DNA of 64,000 nucleotides from Candidatus Gastranaerophilales bacterium (GCA_944326605.1 CALVEM010000007.1:1-64000), one strand, 5' to 3'. Shown: positions 46,802 to 56,315, numbered from the stretch's first letter. Notes: generated by a model not told the origin, from the sequence alone. Numbers and translations: made by a program.

Positions 46802-48484
46802 ATGAAAGTGCCGATACTGGAGTGGTTAAATAAAAATGAAGCAATAAATACTGCATCAAAAGTTCCTTATAGAATCTTAAAGGCAAATAAAGAACTCTCT
46901 TATGGTGAAAAGAATGAAAATATGATTATCAAAGGTGATAATCTTGAAGCACTAAAAGCTCTTTTGCCATACTATAAAGGGCAAGTTAAGTGCATTTACA
47001 TAGACCCGCCTTATAATTCTTGTAAAGCAGAAGATATTTTATATGATGATAATCTTGAACATTCACTATGGCTTTCTATAATGTACCCTAGATTAGAACT
47101 TTTACACGAATTTTTGAGAGAAGACGGGATAATATTTGTACAACTAGATGATGATGAAATGGCATATATGAAAGTTATGCTTGACGAAATATTTGGAAGA
47201 AATAATTTCATCAATCAAATAAGCGTTAAGATGAAACAAACATCTGGAGCTAGTGGTGGTGGTGAGGATAAAAAATTAAAGAAGAATATTGAATATATTT
47301 CTATTTATGCAAAAGATATGAATACTTTTACTACTTTTAATCCATTAACTGAAGAGCAAGACTTATTTGAACTAATAGAAGAAATGAGAGAAGAAGGTAA
47401 AAGTTGGAAATATACAAGAGTAATAACTTCATTAGGCGAAAGGATATTCTTTAAAGAAATAGAAGATGGAACAGGTAAGCCTATTCATATTTACAAACAT
47501 TATAATGTAGAAATAAAAACAATAAAAGATTTAATGGCTGAGGAAAATATATCTGAAAAAGAGTGTTATATGAAGTATTTTGACAAGATATTTAGAGATA
47601 CTAATGCACAGTCTTCTATTAGGACAAGAGTTATGGAAGCTAATGATGGACATGATTTTCTAAGTATAGATTATTTCCCAATTTCAGGAAGAAATAAAGA
47701 TAAATTAACCACTCTTTATTATAAGGGATTAAAATCTGATTTAATCGCTTGGCTATCTGATGTTGCTATAAAAACTCAAAACAAAATTGTAAAATTAGAA
47801 AAGTTAGGGACCTATTGGGAAGGATTTCCTTTAAACAACTTAACAAAGGAAGGTAATGTAAGATTTCCTAATGGCAAAAAGCCTGAGGCATTAATTGAAA
47901 GGGTTTTAGCTCTTGCTACTAACGAAGGTGATTTAGTTCTTGATTCTTTCTTGGGGTCTGGTACAACGTGTGCAGTTGCTCAAAAAATGGGTAGAAAATA
48001 TATTGGAATTGAGATGGGTGAACACGCAATTACTCATTGTGTTCCAAGGATGAAAGCTGTAATTGATGGCGAACAAGGAGGAATATCCAAAACTGTTAAC
48101 TGGCATGGCGGTGGTGGTTACACTTTTTATGACCTAGGAGAAACTGTCTTTGATGAAAATGGAAACATAAATAAAGACGTGGATTTCAAAACATTAGCTA
48201 GTCATATATGGTTCAGCGAAACTAAAACTCCATTGCTTGATTTTGAAAAGAGCCCATTACTTGGGGTTTATAATGGTACGGCATATTATCTTCTTTATAA
48301 TGGAATCTTAGGAGATAAAAAGCCTGATGGCGGGAATGTATTAACACAAAAGGTATTTGATACATTACCTAAATTTGATGGTAAAAAGGTTATTTATGGT
48401 GAAGCGACAAGAATGAATGAAGAGAAACGAAAAATAAACAATATTACATTTAAACAAACACCATATGATATAAAGGCAAGGTAA
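46802..48484 (+). CDS. mod: Type III restriction-modification DNA methyltransferase (Mod)
   Basis: 560 residues. The catalytic motif IYIDPPYNS (DPPY about 68-71) precedes the SAM motif DSFLGSGTTCAVAQKMG (about 380-396): the beta order of N4/N6 methyltransferases of the Mod type. The middle (about 120-350) should hold target recognition. Slightly short for Mod (usually 600-680). TAGGAG precedes ATG. First gene of the three-gene operon mod-DUF4393-res; four bases separate it from the next gene. Confidence 0.95.
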   Translation: MKVPILEWLNKNEAINTASKVPYRILKANKELSYGEKNENMIIKGDNLEALKALLPYYKGQVKCIYIDPPYNSCKAEDILYDDNLEHSLWLSIMYPRLELLHEFLREDGIIFVQLDDDEMAYMKVMLDEIFGRNNFINQISVKMKQTSGASGGGEDKKLKKNIEYISIYAKDMNTFTTFNPLTEEQDLFELIEEMREEGKSWKYTRVITSLGERIFFKEIEDGTGKPIHIYKHYNVEIKTIKDLMAEENISEKECYMKYFDKIFRDTNAQSSIRTRVMEANDGHDFLSIDYFPISGRNKDKLTTLYYKGLKSDLIAWLSDVAIKTQNKIVKLEKLGTYWEGFPLNNLTKEGNVRFPNGKKPEALIERVLALATNEGDLVLDSFLGSGTTCAVAQKMGRKYIGIEMGEHAITHCVPRMKAVIDGEQGGISKTVNWHGGGGYTFYDLGETVFDENGNINKDVDFKTLASHIWFSETKTPLLDFEKSPLLGVYNGTAYYLLYNGILGDKKPDGGNVLTQKVFDTLPKFDGKKVIYGEATRMNEEKRKINNITFKQTPYDIKAR

Positions 48485-48487
48485 ATC

Positions 48488-49324
48488 ATGATAGATAAAA
48501 ACAAAATTGCAAGTGAGAACTTGTCTAATAATTCAATTGATTGTGCAAGTAATAATTTTAGTCAAAATACACTTATAAATTTTAATACAGATTTTAATGG
48601 TTTAGAAAAAACTGTAGGTTTATTAATTCCATCTGTTCGTAATGCTATTGTAGATAGGTATAGGGCAGAAACGACATGTATTATATTAGAAAAAGCAATT
48701 GAAATAATTAAAGATAATGGTCTAGAGATAAAACCTATTCCGGCTAAAATTGCACTACCTTTATTTGATAAATTATCTATTGAACATGAAGAAGATATGT
48801 ATGAAATATGGGCTAAGTTACTTGTAAGTTCTGCATTAAATTACGATCCTATAAGTATATATTATGCTGAAATTTTATCTAAAATAGGTAGTAATGAAGC
48901 TAAATTACTATTAGAAATGTATAAAACTCAAACAAAATATACATCTTTTATGATTTCGGTTAACCAATTATGTAGATATAATGAAGAATTAGAATTCTTT
49001 AATATGGAACGGTTTATATTTAAAGCTATACAAGTAAAAGTACTTGAAACTCTTTATTCTATAAGGGAATTATGTAATATTCCAACACTAGTTTGCATTA
49101 AAATCAAGCACTGTTTAAAAAAACTTACAGTTCGTGCAGAAAGGGATTTTAGAGGCTATGCGAAAGACCTATATGATATGGCAGAACCTTTTGATAAACA
49201 GAAGTATAAGCATTCACTTCAAGTATTATATAATTTAGGTTTAGTATTAAGGGAACCTCCTGTTTTAACTAAATTAGGTTATGAATTAGTAAAAACGTTG
49301 GAACGAGATTATGAGGGTGATTAA
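48488..49324 (+). CDS. DUF4393 (Abi-alpha-like) protein inside a type III RM operon
   Basis: 278 residues. The central segment PIPAKIALPLFDKLSIEHEE (about 77-96), then MYEIWAKLLVSSALN and YAEILSKIGSNEAKLL, fits the DUF4393/Abi-alpha pattern linked to abortive infection in other bacteria. The C terminus has a winged-helix look (LQVLYNLGLVLREPPVLTKLGYELV). It shares one base with the next gene (TAATG), so it is cotranslated with the restriction subunit. Function is inferred from family and place: an added defence or control module. Family call is moderate. Confidence 0.7.
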   Translation: MIDKNKIASENLSNNSIDCASNNFSQNTLINFNTDFNGLEKTVGLLIPSVRNAIVDRYRAETTCIILEKAIEIIKDNGLEIKPIPAKIALPLFDKLSIEHEEDMYEIWAKLLVSSALNYDPISIYYAEILSKIGSNEAKLLLEMYKTQTKYTSFMISVNQLCRYNEELEFFNMERFIFKAIQVKVLETLYSIRELCNIPTLVCIKIKHCLKKLTVRAERDFRGYAKDLYDMAEPFDKQKYKHSLQVLYNLGLVLREPPVLTKLGYELVKTLERDYEGD

Positions 49325-51909
49325 TGTTTCAATTAAAAGAATATCAGAAAATGACTTTAGATAAACTACAAAAATACCTTGAATTAACAAGATTTAAGGG
49401 AGCAGACGGTGCTTTTCATGAGTTTTATCCGCAGTATGGTTATAATCAAATAAGAGGGCTTGAAGAAGTTCCATATGTTTGTTTGAGATTACCAACCGGT
49501 GGTGGTAAAACATATTTAGCAGCTAATAGTATTCCAATTGCAGCTAGTACATATCTTGAAACAGATGCACCTATAGTTCTTTGGTTTTGCCCTACTACAA
49601 TAATTAAAACTCAGACTCTAGAAACATTAAAAAATCCAAGACATCCTAACAGAGAAGTGTTAGAAAAAGCTTTTGGTGGTGAAGTCTTAGTTTTTGATAT
49701 AGATGATTATACAAATCTAAGACCACAAGATATTGGAAGTAAGTGCTGCATTTTTGTCTCAACATTTCAAACATTTAAAATTACTGATACAAATGCGAGA
49801 AAAATTTATGCTCATAATGAAAATTTAGAACCTCATTTTGCCAAAATTCCTAATGTTCAAAATATGGAAAATCTTGAAAGAATAGAAGAAGGAGTTGATA
49901 AGGGTAAGATTAAATATTCATTTGCTAACCTATTAAATATATATAGACCAATAGTGATTGCAGATGAAGCTCACAATAACTCTACTAAATTAGCTTATGA
50001 AACACTAAATAGGGTAAATCCATCTTGTATTATTGAATATACTGCAACTCCAGCTTCAAATTCTAATGTATTACATAGGGTTTGTGCAATGGAATTAAAA
50101 GTTGAAGAGATGATTAAGCTCCCTATTATTTTAACTGTTCACCAAACTTGGCAAGAGTCTTTAAGTGCAAGTGTTCTAGCTAGAAAGTCTTTAGATGACT
50201 ATGCAAAAAATGACAGTAAATATATTAGACCAATTTTATTAATACAAGCTGAAAGCAAGGATAAAGAAGTTACTGTTGATGTAATTAAGAAATATTTGAT
50301 GGAACAAGAGAATATTGAAGAATCCAAAATTGCCATTGCTACAGGTGAACAAAAAGAGCTTGATGGAATAGATATATTTGACCCTAATTGTAAAATTGAA
50401 TATGTAATTACTGTTGAAGCACTAAAAGAAGGTTGGGATTGTTCTTTTGCTTATGTATTTTGTTCTGTAGCACAGAGACATTCTGCTAAAGATATTGAGC
50501 AGTTGTTAGGTAGAGTTCTTAGAATGCCTTATGCTAAAGCAAGATCTCAAGAAGAATTAAATAAAGCATACGCTTTTGTCTCAAATGATTCATGGCAAAA
50601 CGGTGTTGCTCAATTAAAGGATAGATTGGTTGAAATGGGATTTGAAGAAGATGAAGTTCCCGATTCAATACAAACAAGATTGCCTGTTACACTTGGTGGC
50701 TCAAGCGAAAAGAAACCTCTTAAACTAAATGTCTCAAAATTTGATTTAAGCAAATTTACAGATGAAGAAAAGAAGAAGATAGAGGTTATCAGCACTCCTA
50801 TTGGTGATGAGGTTTTAATTAACACAGATGAAATTATTACTCAAGAATTGGAAGAAAAAATAATTCAAGCTACTCCTGTTGCAGAAAGAAAAGCTGTATC
50901 AGTTAATTTAAGAGTCGAGTTGAGAAATCAAGTTGTATATGAAAGAAAATATCCTTCTCAAGAAAACAAAAACTTTAAAGTTCCACAATTAACTTTATTT
51001 ATAGATGATGATTGGACTTGTGATTATGACGAATATTTCCTTGATGCCAGCGGTAAATGGTTATTAGATTATTCTGCAACTTTAACAGAAGGAGAGTTTA
51101 GACTACAAAAAGAAGGGGCTGTATATTCTATTGACTTAAAAGGAAATAGCATTGTTGACAGGTACTTGCAAGAAACTTTTGCCCTTGATTTAACAGAAAC
51201 GCATACGGATTGGACTATACCAAAACTTGCAATATGGATTACTCAGCAAATTCCAAATGATATGATAGCTCAACAAGTGCAAGTTCAGTTTGTAAGACAA
51301 ATTTTAGAATATTTAACTATGGATAGGCAGCTATCTTTTAATGATCTATTGAGAACAAAATTTATTTTAAAGGATGCTATTAAAGAAAAAATAAATGATC
51401 TTAAGAAATTGGCTGAAAATTCCGGAATGCAGAAAACTTTATTTGCAACTGGAGCTCGGTTAAAAACAGATTTTAGCTATTCGATTGATTTCGCTGGGAA
51501 GCAATATATTCCTGTAAATGTTTATAGGGGAACAGAATTTAATAAACATTATTTTCCTCAAGTCGGAGAATTAAACAACGAAGAAGCTGAATGTGCAAAG
51601 GCTATAGATAGGCTTGAAGAAGTAGACTACTGGGTAAGAAATATCGAAAAACATCCATACTCATTCTACTTGCCAATGGCAGATGCAAGATTTTATCCCG
51701 ATTTTGTTGCAAAGTTAAAGGATGGTAGAATCTTAGTTGTTGAATATAAAGGAGAACATTTAGCTACTAATGAAGATACAAAAAATAAGGATTTAATTGG
51801 GAAACTTTGGGAAAAGTCAAGTAATGGCAATTGCTTATTTTTGTTGGGAGTTAAGTTAGATGCTGAAAAGAGAAATATTTTTGATCAATTAAAGAATAAA
51901 TTAAAATAA
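49324..51909 (+). CDS. res: Type III restriction endonuclease subunit (Res)
   Basis: 861 residues. SF2 helicase motor: PTGGGKTYLAANSIP (about 57-71), IVIADEAHNNSTKLAYE (about 213-229), IEYTATPAS, SAKDIEQLLGRVLRMPYAKA (motif VI). The C-terminal nuclease is PD-(D/E)xK like: RFYPDFVAKLKDGRILVVEY, then KG (about 791-807). A little shorter than the common 950-1000 residues. Needs the Mod subunit; together they cleave unmodified sites that face each other. Confidence 0.95.
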   Translation: MFQLKEYQKMTLDKLQKYLELTRFKGADGAFHEFYPQYGYNQIRGLEEVPYVCLRLPTGGGKTYLAANSIPIAASTYLETDAPIVLWFCPTTIIKTQTLETLKNPRHPNREVLEKAFGGEVLVFDIDDYTNLRPQDIGSKCCIFVSTFQTFKITDTNARKIYAHNENLEPHFAKIPNVQNMENLERIEEGVDKGKIKYSFANLLNIYRPIVIADEAHNNSTKLAYETLNRVNPSCIIEYTATPASNSNVLHRVCAMELKVEEMIKLPIILTVHQTWQESLSASVLARKSLDDYAKNDSKYIRPILLIQAESKDKEVTVDVIKKYLMEQENIEESKIAIATGEQKELDGIDIFDPNCKIEYVITVEALKEGWDCSFAYVFCSVAQRHSAKDIEQLLGRVLRMPYAKARSQEELNKAYAFVSNDSWQNGVAQLKDRLVEMGFEEDEVPDSIQTRLPVTLGGSSEKKPLKLNVSKFDLSKFTDEEKKKIEVISTPIGDEVLINTDEIITQELEEKIIQATPVAERKAVSVNLRVELRNQVVYERKYPSQENKNFKVPQLTLFIDDDWTCDYDEYFLDASGKWLLDYSATLTEGEFRLQKEGAVYSIDLKGNSIVDRYLQETFALDLTETHTDWTIPKLAIWITQQIPNDMIAQQVQVQFVRQILEYLTMDRQLSFNDLLRTKFILKDAIKEKINDLKKLAENSGMQKTLFATGARLKTDFSYSIDFAGKQYIPVNVYRGTEFNKHYFPQVGELNNEEAECAKAIDRLEEVDYWVRNIEKHPYSFYLPMADARFYPDFVAKLKDGRILVVEYKGEHLATNEDTKNKDLIGKLWEKSSNGNCLFLLGVKLDAEKRNIFDQLKNKLK

Positions 51910-52016
51910 AATTTTTACATAACTTAACCATTTTTACTCAAAAAGTGGGGTTTTCTTTAAGAAAATTCCCAATAAGTTTTTCTGCAAATTTTTATATTAA
52001 AGATAAAGAGGGAAAA

Positions 52017-52217
52017 ATGGTAGATCAAAAGCATGTCTTATCAGAGGACATAGAAAGCAATCAATCTTTATCGAAAACTCCGGTTATGAATTTCAAAGTC
52101 GATGATATTGAAGTAGTTATCAATCAACCGACTGTTATTGAAAGTTGTGAAGAAGGGAAGAAGCGACTGGCTAGTTATATTATGTATTTAGCCGAATTAA
52201 GTGCTGATGAAAATTAA
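52017..52217 (+). CDS. Short acidic protein before the large serine recombinase
   Basis: 66 residues from ATG 52017 (GAGGG). VDQKHVLSEDIESNQSLSKT, then VDDIEVVINQPTVIESCEEG and YIMYLAELSADEN. No family. The earlier GTG at 51945 lacks an RBS. Ends 57 bases before the recombinase start, so probably the same transcript. Confidence 0.5.
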   Translation: MVDQKHVLSEDIESNQSLSKTPVMNFKVDDIEVVINQPTVIESCEEGKKRLASYIMYLAELSADEN

Positions 52218-52273
52218 GGACCTTGATTCTTTTCTGTGTTATCTATATATTTGCTTCAGCAAGGGGATGTATT

Positions 52274-53767
52274 ATGACAAAGAAAGATTTATTAAAACCA
52301 AATTCTAAGGCAGTTATGTATGTTCGTGTATCTTCTAAAGAGCAGGAAAAGGGTGGTTTTTCAATACCGGCTCAAATAAAACTGTTAACAAAGTATGCAG
52401 TTGATAACGGACTAAATGTTGTTAAAATTTTTCAGGAAGCCGAAACTGCAAAGCAAGCAGGCCGTAAAAATTTTCAGGCTATGTTGAAATATTTGAAAGA
52501 TCATAGTGATGTCAAATTTATATTAGTCGAAAAAACTGATAGACTTTATCGGAACTTAAAGGATTATATCGTATTGGATGAGATTCAGGGACTTGAAATT
52601 ATATTAGTAAAAGAGTCTGTAATTTTGTCGGATTTTTCATCAAATAATGACAAATTTATGCATAGGATTAAAGTTATATTGGCTCAGCAGTATATTGAAA
52701 ATCTATCAGAGGAGGTTAGAAAAGGACAAAGGGAGAAAGCTGAAGAAGGTATCTATCCATCGAAAGCTCCTGTTGGTTATAAGAATGTTGAAGGCCCAAA
52801 CGGCAAACGAATAATAGTCGTGGATCCTGAGCAAGCTCCTTTTGTGCGTAGAGCTTTTGAACTTTATGCAACAGGAAATTATTCTGCCAATACTATTAAT
52901 ACAATGTTTTATAAAGAAGGTTTTAGAACAAAGGGTGGAAATAAGTTCGCTAAAAGTACTATTGAGCGAATGTTTAAAAATATTTTTTATATCGGAAAGT
53001 TTGAATATCGAGGTTATGTGTGTGAAAATGCTCAGCACGAAGCGATTATAGATGTTAAGACATTTAATGCCATTCAAAATAGATTAAATTCCCTAAACAG
53101 AGCTCGAACTCATGATTTAAAATTCCCATACCAAGGATTTTTAAAATGTAGTTCTTGTGGTGGGATATTGTCTCCGGAACTCAAACGAGGGAAATATGTG
53201 TATTATCATTGTAGTGATTATCACCGCAAAGGATGCAAAAAATTGTCTTATATAAATCAAGATAAACTTGATAAAGCAATTGCTGATATTTTAAGTCGGT
53301 TGAAGTTTGATAAGTCAATGTTAAATGGGGTTTTGCAAACTGTGATGGAGCTGCACGAAAAGAAAAACAGTTATCAACGCAATTGTGTAAAGACTATCAA
53401 TGCAAAGATTCGTCGATTACAGAAGCTCATAGAAAAGGCTTATATAGACAAATGTGAGGGAGTTATTGATGAAGAGTTTTGGAGAATACAAAACAAGAAG
53501 TGGAGAAAAGAGAAAAATGAATTGATGGAGCAGTTGAGTATGTTAGATGTTGCTGATGAACAATTTTACAATAATTGTGAGCAACTTTTAAATTTTACAA
53601 AAAATGCACACGAAATGTTTTTAAAAGGTTCAATTGAGGATAAAAGTTTTATAACAAAGCTAGTTATATCGAAAATAACCTATTATAACAAAAAGCTAGA
53701 TATAGAGCTGTATCCGGTCTTTAATAGTCTATTAAAAAAAGCAAATAAAATAGCGACTCTCGTGTAA
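52274..53767 (+). CDS. Large serine recombinase
   Basis: 497 residues from ATG 52274 (AGGGG). Catalytic domain starts KAVMYVRVSSKEQEKGGFSI with nucleophile Ser20; VEKTDRLYRNLKDY and NLSEEVRKGQREKAEEGIYP are typical. The recombinase domain follows and the zinc ribbon (CSSCGGILSPE and YHCSDYHRKGCKKL) lies at about 295-330, then a long coiled coil. This family integrates phages and conjugative elements. It is the second (with the resolvase) serine recombinase of the island; it could be a leftover of another element. Confidence 0.94.
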   Translation: MTKKDLLKPNSKAVMYVRVSSKEQEKGGFSIPAQIKLLTKYAVDNGLNVVKIFQEAETAKQAGRKNFQAMLKYLKDHSDVKFILVEKTDRLYRNLKDYIVLDEIQGLEIILVKESVILSDFSSNNDKFMHRIKVILAQQYIENLSEEVRKGQREKAEEGIYPSKAPVGYKNVEGPNGKRIIVVDPEQAPFVRRAFELYATGNYSANTINTMFYKEGFRTKGGNKFAKSTIERMFKNIFYIGKFEYRGYVCENAQHEAIIDVKTFNAIQNRLNSLNRARTHDLKFPYQGFLKCSSCGGILSPELKRGKYVYYHCSDYHRKGCKKLSYINQDKLDKAIADILSRLKFDKSMLNGVLQTVMELHEKKNSYQRNCVKTINAKIRRLQKLIEKAYIDKCEGVIDEEFWRIQNKKWRKEKNELMEQLSMLDVADEQFYNNCEQLLNFTKNAHEMFLKGSIEDKSFITKLVISKITYYNKKLDIELYPVFNSLLKKANKIATLV

Positions 53768-53830
53768 AAATACAGTCGATTTGATGATTTTATACAGGGA
53801 TTTTGATTATTTTGCGATAAAATATATAAC

Positions 53831-54865
53831 CTACGAACTAAATAGTTTGTCAATAAATTTAAAATACGCATTTTCTTTTTCCTCAGTAATAAAATGACCA
53901 CCAGTTTCAAACTCCAGAATCTTTTTATTACCAAATTTTTTTGTTTTTTCATATAAATTTCGAGTCAAATTACTATGTACCACGTTATCATCTTTTGATG
54001 TAATTATTAGAGTTGGGCTTTCTATTAGTTTTAAAGCTTTTAAATTATTGAATTTATTTTTAATTGGTATCATACAATTTGGGAAATTATGTACTATTTT
54101 TTTCACCACCTTAGGTAATGAATCGACTTTTAAAATATTTGCTTTTATAGCATTTTGAAATTTATCAAATGGTTGTATTAAAACGAGTCCTCTAACAGTA
54201 TTGTTTTGAGCATAGTCACATGCTACTCCTGTTCCCATTGAATGACCAACTAATACTATGTTTTTATCTGATACTCCTTTACCTCTCAAATAATTAATAA
54301 CAGTATTTAGACTTTCAAGAGCACCCTCTTGGCTAAATTTACCGGTACTTTTTCCTTGTCCGCAATAACCAAATTCAATAAAACCGTAGTTATGTTCTTT
54401 TACTTGCTTCAATATGCTTCCTTGAGATCTTTTACCTGCATCAATGCCATTACAATTAATTATGTATTTATCATAATTATTAGGATTTATATCCCAAACG
54501 TTAATTTTATTACCTTTTTTTGAAGTTAATGTTAACTCTTTTGTTATATTTTTTAATTCAGGTAAATTAATTTCTTCGGGTTTAACATTTTTTGCGATGC
54601 CTTTAAAAAATTTTGATTCAAATTTTCTAATCCCAACAATATATCCTAATGCTAATGTTGCCAATACAGCTAAAGACGAAAATAAGATTTTCTTATTTTT
54701 ATTGTTGTTTTTATTTGAATTTATTGAATTAGAGTCAGTAGATTTCAAAAAATAATCATTTTTTATATGCTTATTTTTTTGTACTATATTTTGGGGCACA
54801 ACATTATAAGCTTGATTATGAAAATTCTGAAATATATTGCTATGTGCTACAAAATAATCCGTCAT
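53831..54865 (-). CDS. Alpha/beta-hydrolase with a membrane anchor
   Basis: 344 residues. A polar Asn/Lys/Ser-rich N terminus (1-57) comes before one hydrophobic helix (ILFSSLAVLATLALGYIVGI, about 59-78); the rest is a hydrolase with nucleophile in LVGHSMGTGVACDYA, acidic residue in TSKDDNVVHS and His in GGHFITEEKE. Substrate unknown. It lies at the right end of the island; whether it belongs to the island cargo or an older neighbour is open, but its position inside the direct repeats supports cargo. No RBS is obvious. Confidence 0.8.
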   Translation of the reverse strand: MTDYFVAHSNIFQNFHNQAYNVVPQNIVQKNKHIKNDYFLKSTDSNSINSNKNNNKNKKILFSSLAVLATLALGYIVGIRKFESKFFKGIAKNVKPEEINLPELKNITKELTLTSKKGNKINVWDINPNNYDKYIINCNGIDAGKRSQGSILKQVKEHNYGFIEFGYCGQGKSTGKFSQEGALESLNTVINYLRGKGVSDKNIVLVGHSMGTGVACDYAQNNTVRGLVLIQPFDKFQNAIKANILKVDSLPKVVKKIVHNFPNCMIPIKNKFNNLKALKLIESPTLIITSKDDNVVHSNLTRNLYEKTKKFGNKKILEFETGGHFITEEKENAYFKFIDKLFSS

Positions 54866-55260
54866 TATTTAAACCTTTTACACTATTACAATAATATAAA
54901 GTATCATACAGCATAAAATTTGCTTAATTAGTCATAATAATATTAAAATTGTAACAATTAGATTAAGTCGATTAGTTGGCAGTTTGGAGTTTCTTCCCAA
55001 GTAATATCAAACTACTCTTTAATTACTCAGGGGCAATATTGGCTTGTGCTGTAAGTAGAAAGTAACTTTTTGAAAAAATAAAAATCCAGAGTGACCATTA
55101 AAAGAGTAAAGTGAGTAATTTGAAATTGTGATACTCAATCAACTTCCGACCACCTAAAAATTCGATTGCTTCGGGCTATTCGCCCTCTCAATGACAGAAA
55201 AACTTCCGACCAAATCACTCAAAAAAGTACATCTCGAACAAGCTCAAATGCAGACTACAA
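54866..55260. other. Non-coding end of the island
   Basis: About 400 bp without an open gene. It contains twice the motif AACTTCCGACCA (about 55141 and 55201) and a repeat of the TTGCTTCGGGCTATTCGCCC type (about 55164-55183). Nothing else recognisable. Confidence 0.5.
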
Positions 55261-55261
55261 G

Positions 55262-55286
55262 CACTAAAAAAGCACCCGAAGGTGCT
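55262..55286 (-). terminator. Terminator of tRNA-Asp, supplied by the island
   Basis: AGCACC/GGTGCT six-base stem with a four-base loop (CGAA on +, TTCG on minus) and a T-run on the minus strand. Confidence 0.8.
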
Positions 55287-55297
55287 AAATTTAAAAA

Positions 55298-55375
55298 TGG
55301 CGGGAACGACGAGGCTCGAACTCGCGACCTCATGCGTGACAGGCATGCGCTCTAACCAAACTGAGCTACGCTCCC
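55298..55375 (-). tRNA. tRNA-Asp (GTC)
   Basis: Acceptor stem GGGAGCG / CGTTCCC, D-arm TAGCTCAG...GAGCG, anticodon loop CTGTCAC with anticodon GTC, T-arm containing GGTTCGAGC-like GAGTTCGAGC, discriminator G and an encoded CCA end at 55298. All stems pair. The 3' end is the target of the island. Confidence 0.95.
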
Positions 55376-55522
55376 ATATTCATCTATCAGTGTCTGTCGA
55401 CATTTTTTATTATAATATGCTGATTTTTTTTTTGCAAGTAGGTAATTTGTTTTTTTGTGAAAAAGTGTAAATTAGTTCGTATGTTGATGGCAATTTATTT
55501 TTTTAGGCGTGTTTATTCCCAT

Positions 55523-56281
55523 ATGAATAGTCTGAATAATATAAATAATAATTTTTCTTTTAAAGGCAGATGCCCGCAGGTCAAAGATGCTCAATGGGTA
55601 TGCCATGTCGTAAATACTGCCTATCCGCATGTTTCAACAACACGATTTAGTGCACCTATGTATAAGATTAAGAAAGAAAACAGCGAGTTATATAATAGAT
55701 TTTTAGACAAGAAACCGTTTTCTTTTTCAGAACCGTTTAATTTTAAGGAATTAAAGCTTGTTGCAATGTTTGATTGGCAAAAGCGTCTTGTAGAAAAATT
55801 AAATAGTGTGCGGCAGGAATGGCAGTATGCAATTAAAAATGATTTCAGGCGGGTAAATAATTTAATAGGGCAATTAAAGCATGATAAGATTGGAAATTGC
55901 GGAGAGGACGCAATGTTAGCAGAGGCAATTTTGAAAATTAATGGTGTTGATAATGCCTGTACAGCGGGTTTGAAAGTCGGTAATTCCAAAATTGATCATT
56001 CTGTGTGCATATTTAACAGAGATGGTTCGCATTTTGATGGAAAAACTACAAAGAATACTATAGTTGTTGACCCATGGTTAGGAACAGCTGATTTTGCATC
56101 TAATATGTTTTTGAAGTATAAAAATCTTTGTAAAAAATATTTTTTTAATATTAAAGATGATTCTAAAATAGGTTTTAGGGATATAAAAAATCTTGATATG
56201 ACAGGAGAAGAAGTTTTGTTACTTGCATTAAGGCATGATAAACTTATGTTCCCCGGTATAACAAAGGAATTTATGCAATAA
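55523..56281 (+). CDS. F-x-G protein with Cys-His-Asp pattern (transglutaminase/papain-like)
   Basis: About 252 residues. ATG at 55523 places NNNFSFKGRCP (F-x-G motif) at residues 8-18, like the other proteins with this motif; ATG 55481 or 55490 are other possible starts, and the RBS is weak for all. The chain has a possible thiol-enzyme triad: Cys128 in GNCGEDAMLAEAI, His159 in IDHSVCIF, Asp183 in IVVDPWLG. This order is that of transglutaminase-like and YopT-like cysteine enzymes. A helical N-terminal half precedes it. The function is inferred and should be treated as tentative. A strong hairpin follows. Confidence 0.6.
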   Translation: MNSLNNINNNFSFKGRCPQVKDAQWVCHVVNTAYPHVSTTRFSAPMYKIKKENSELYNRFLDKKPFSFSEPFNFKELKLVAMFDWQKRLVEKLNSVRQEWQYAIKNDFRRVNNLIGQLKHDKIGNCGEDAMLAEAILKINGVDNACTAGLKVGNSKIDHSVCIFNRDGSHFDGKTTKNTIVVDPWLGTADFASNMFLKYKNLCKKYFFNIKDDSKIGFRDIKNLDMTGEEVLLLALRHDKLMFPGITKEFMQ

Positions 56282-56315
56282 AAAACAGCTTCTTAAATTT
56301 AAGAAGCTGTTTTTT
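56281..56315. terminator. Bidirectional terminator
   Basis: Perfect palindrome AACAGCTTCTTAAATTTAAG plus complement, with A- and T-runs, between two convergent genes. Confidence 0.93.

Larger units (their letters stand above)
41918..55316. mobile_element. Integrated genomic island at tRNA-Asp
   Basis: A 21-bp direct repeat (AATGGCGGGAACGACGAGGC plus T) at 41918-41938 and 55296-55316 flanks 13.4 kb. The right copy is the 3' end, including encoded CCA, of a complete tRNA-Asp on the minus strand; the left copy is only that fragment, so integration restored the tRNA. Inside are a tyrosine recombinase, a resolvase, a large serine recombinase, a type III restriction-modification operon with a DUF4393 gene, a DUF6973-type protein and several unknowns. 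Base composition is even more AT-rich than the flanks. An integrated conjugative or mobilisable plasmid is not supported (no relaxase seen). Confidence 0.82.

Noticed and set aside
54866-55260. Prophage or replication origin at the right end of the island
   Set aside because: No structural phage genes, iterons or DnaA-box cluster could be recognised.
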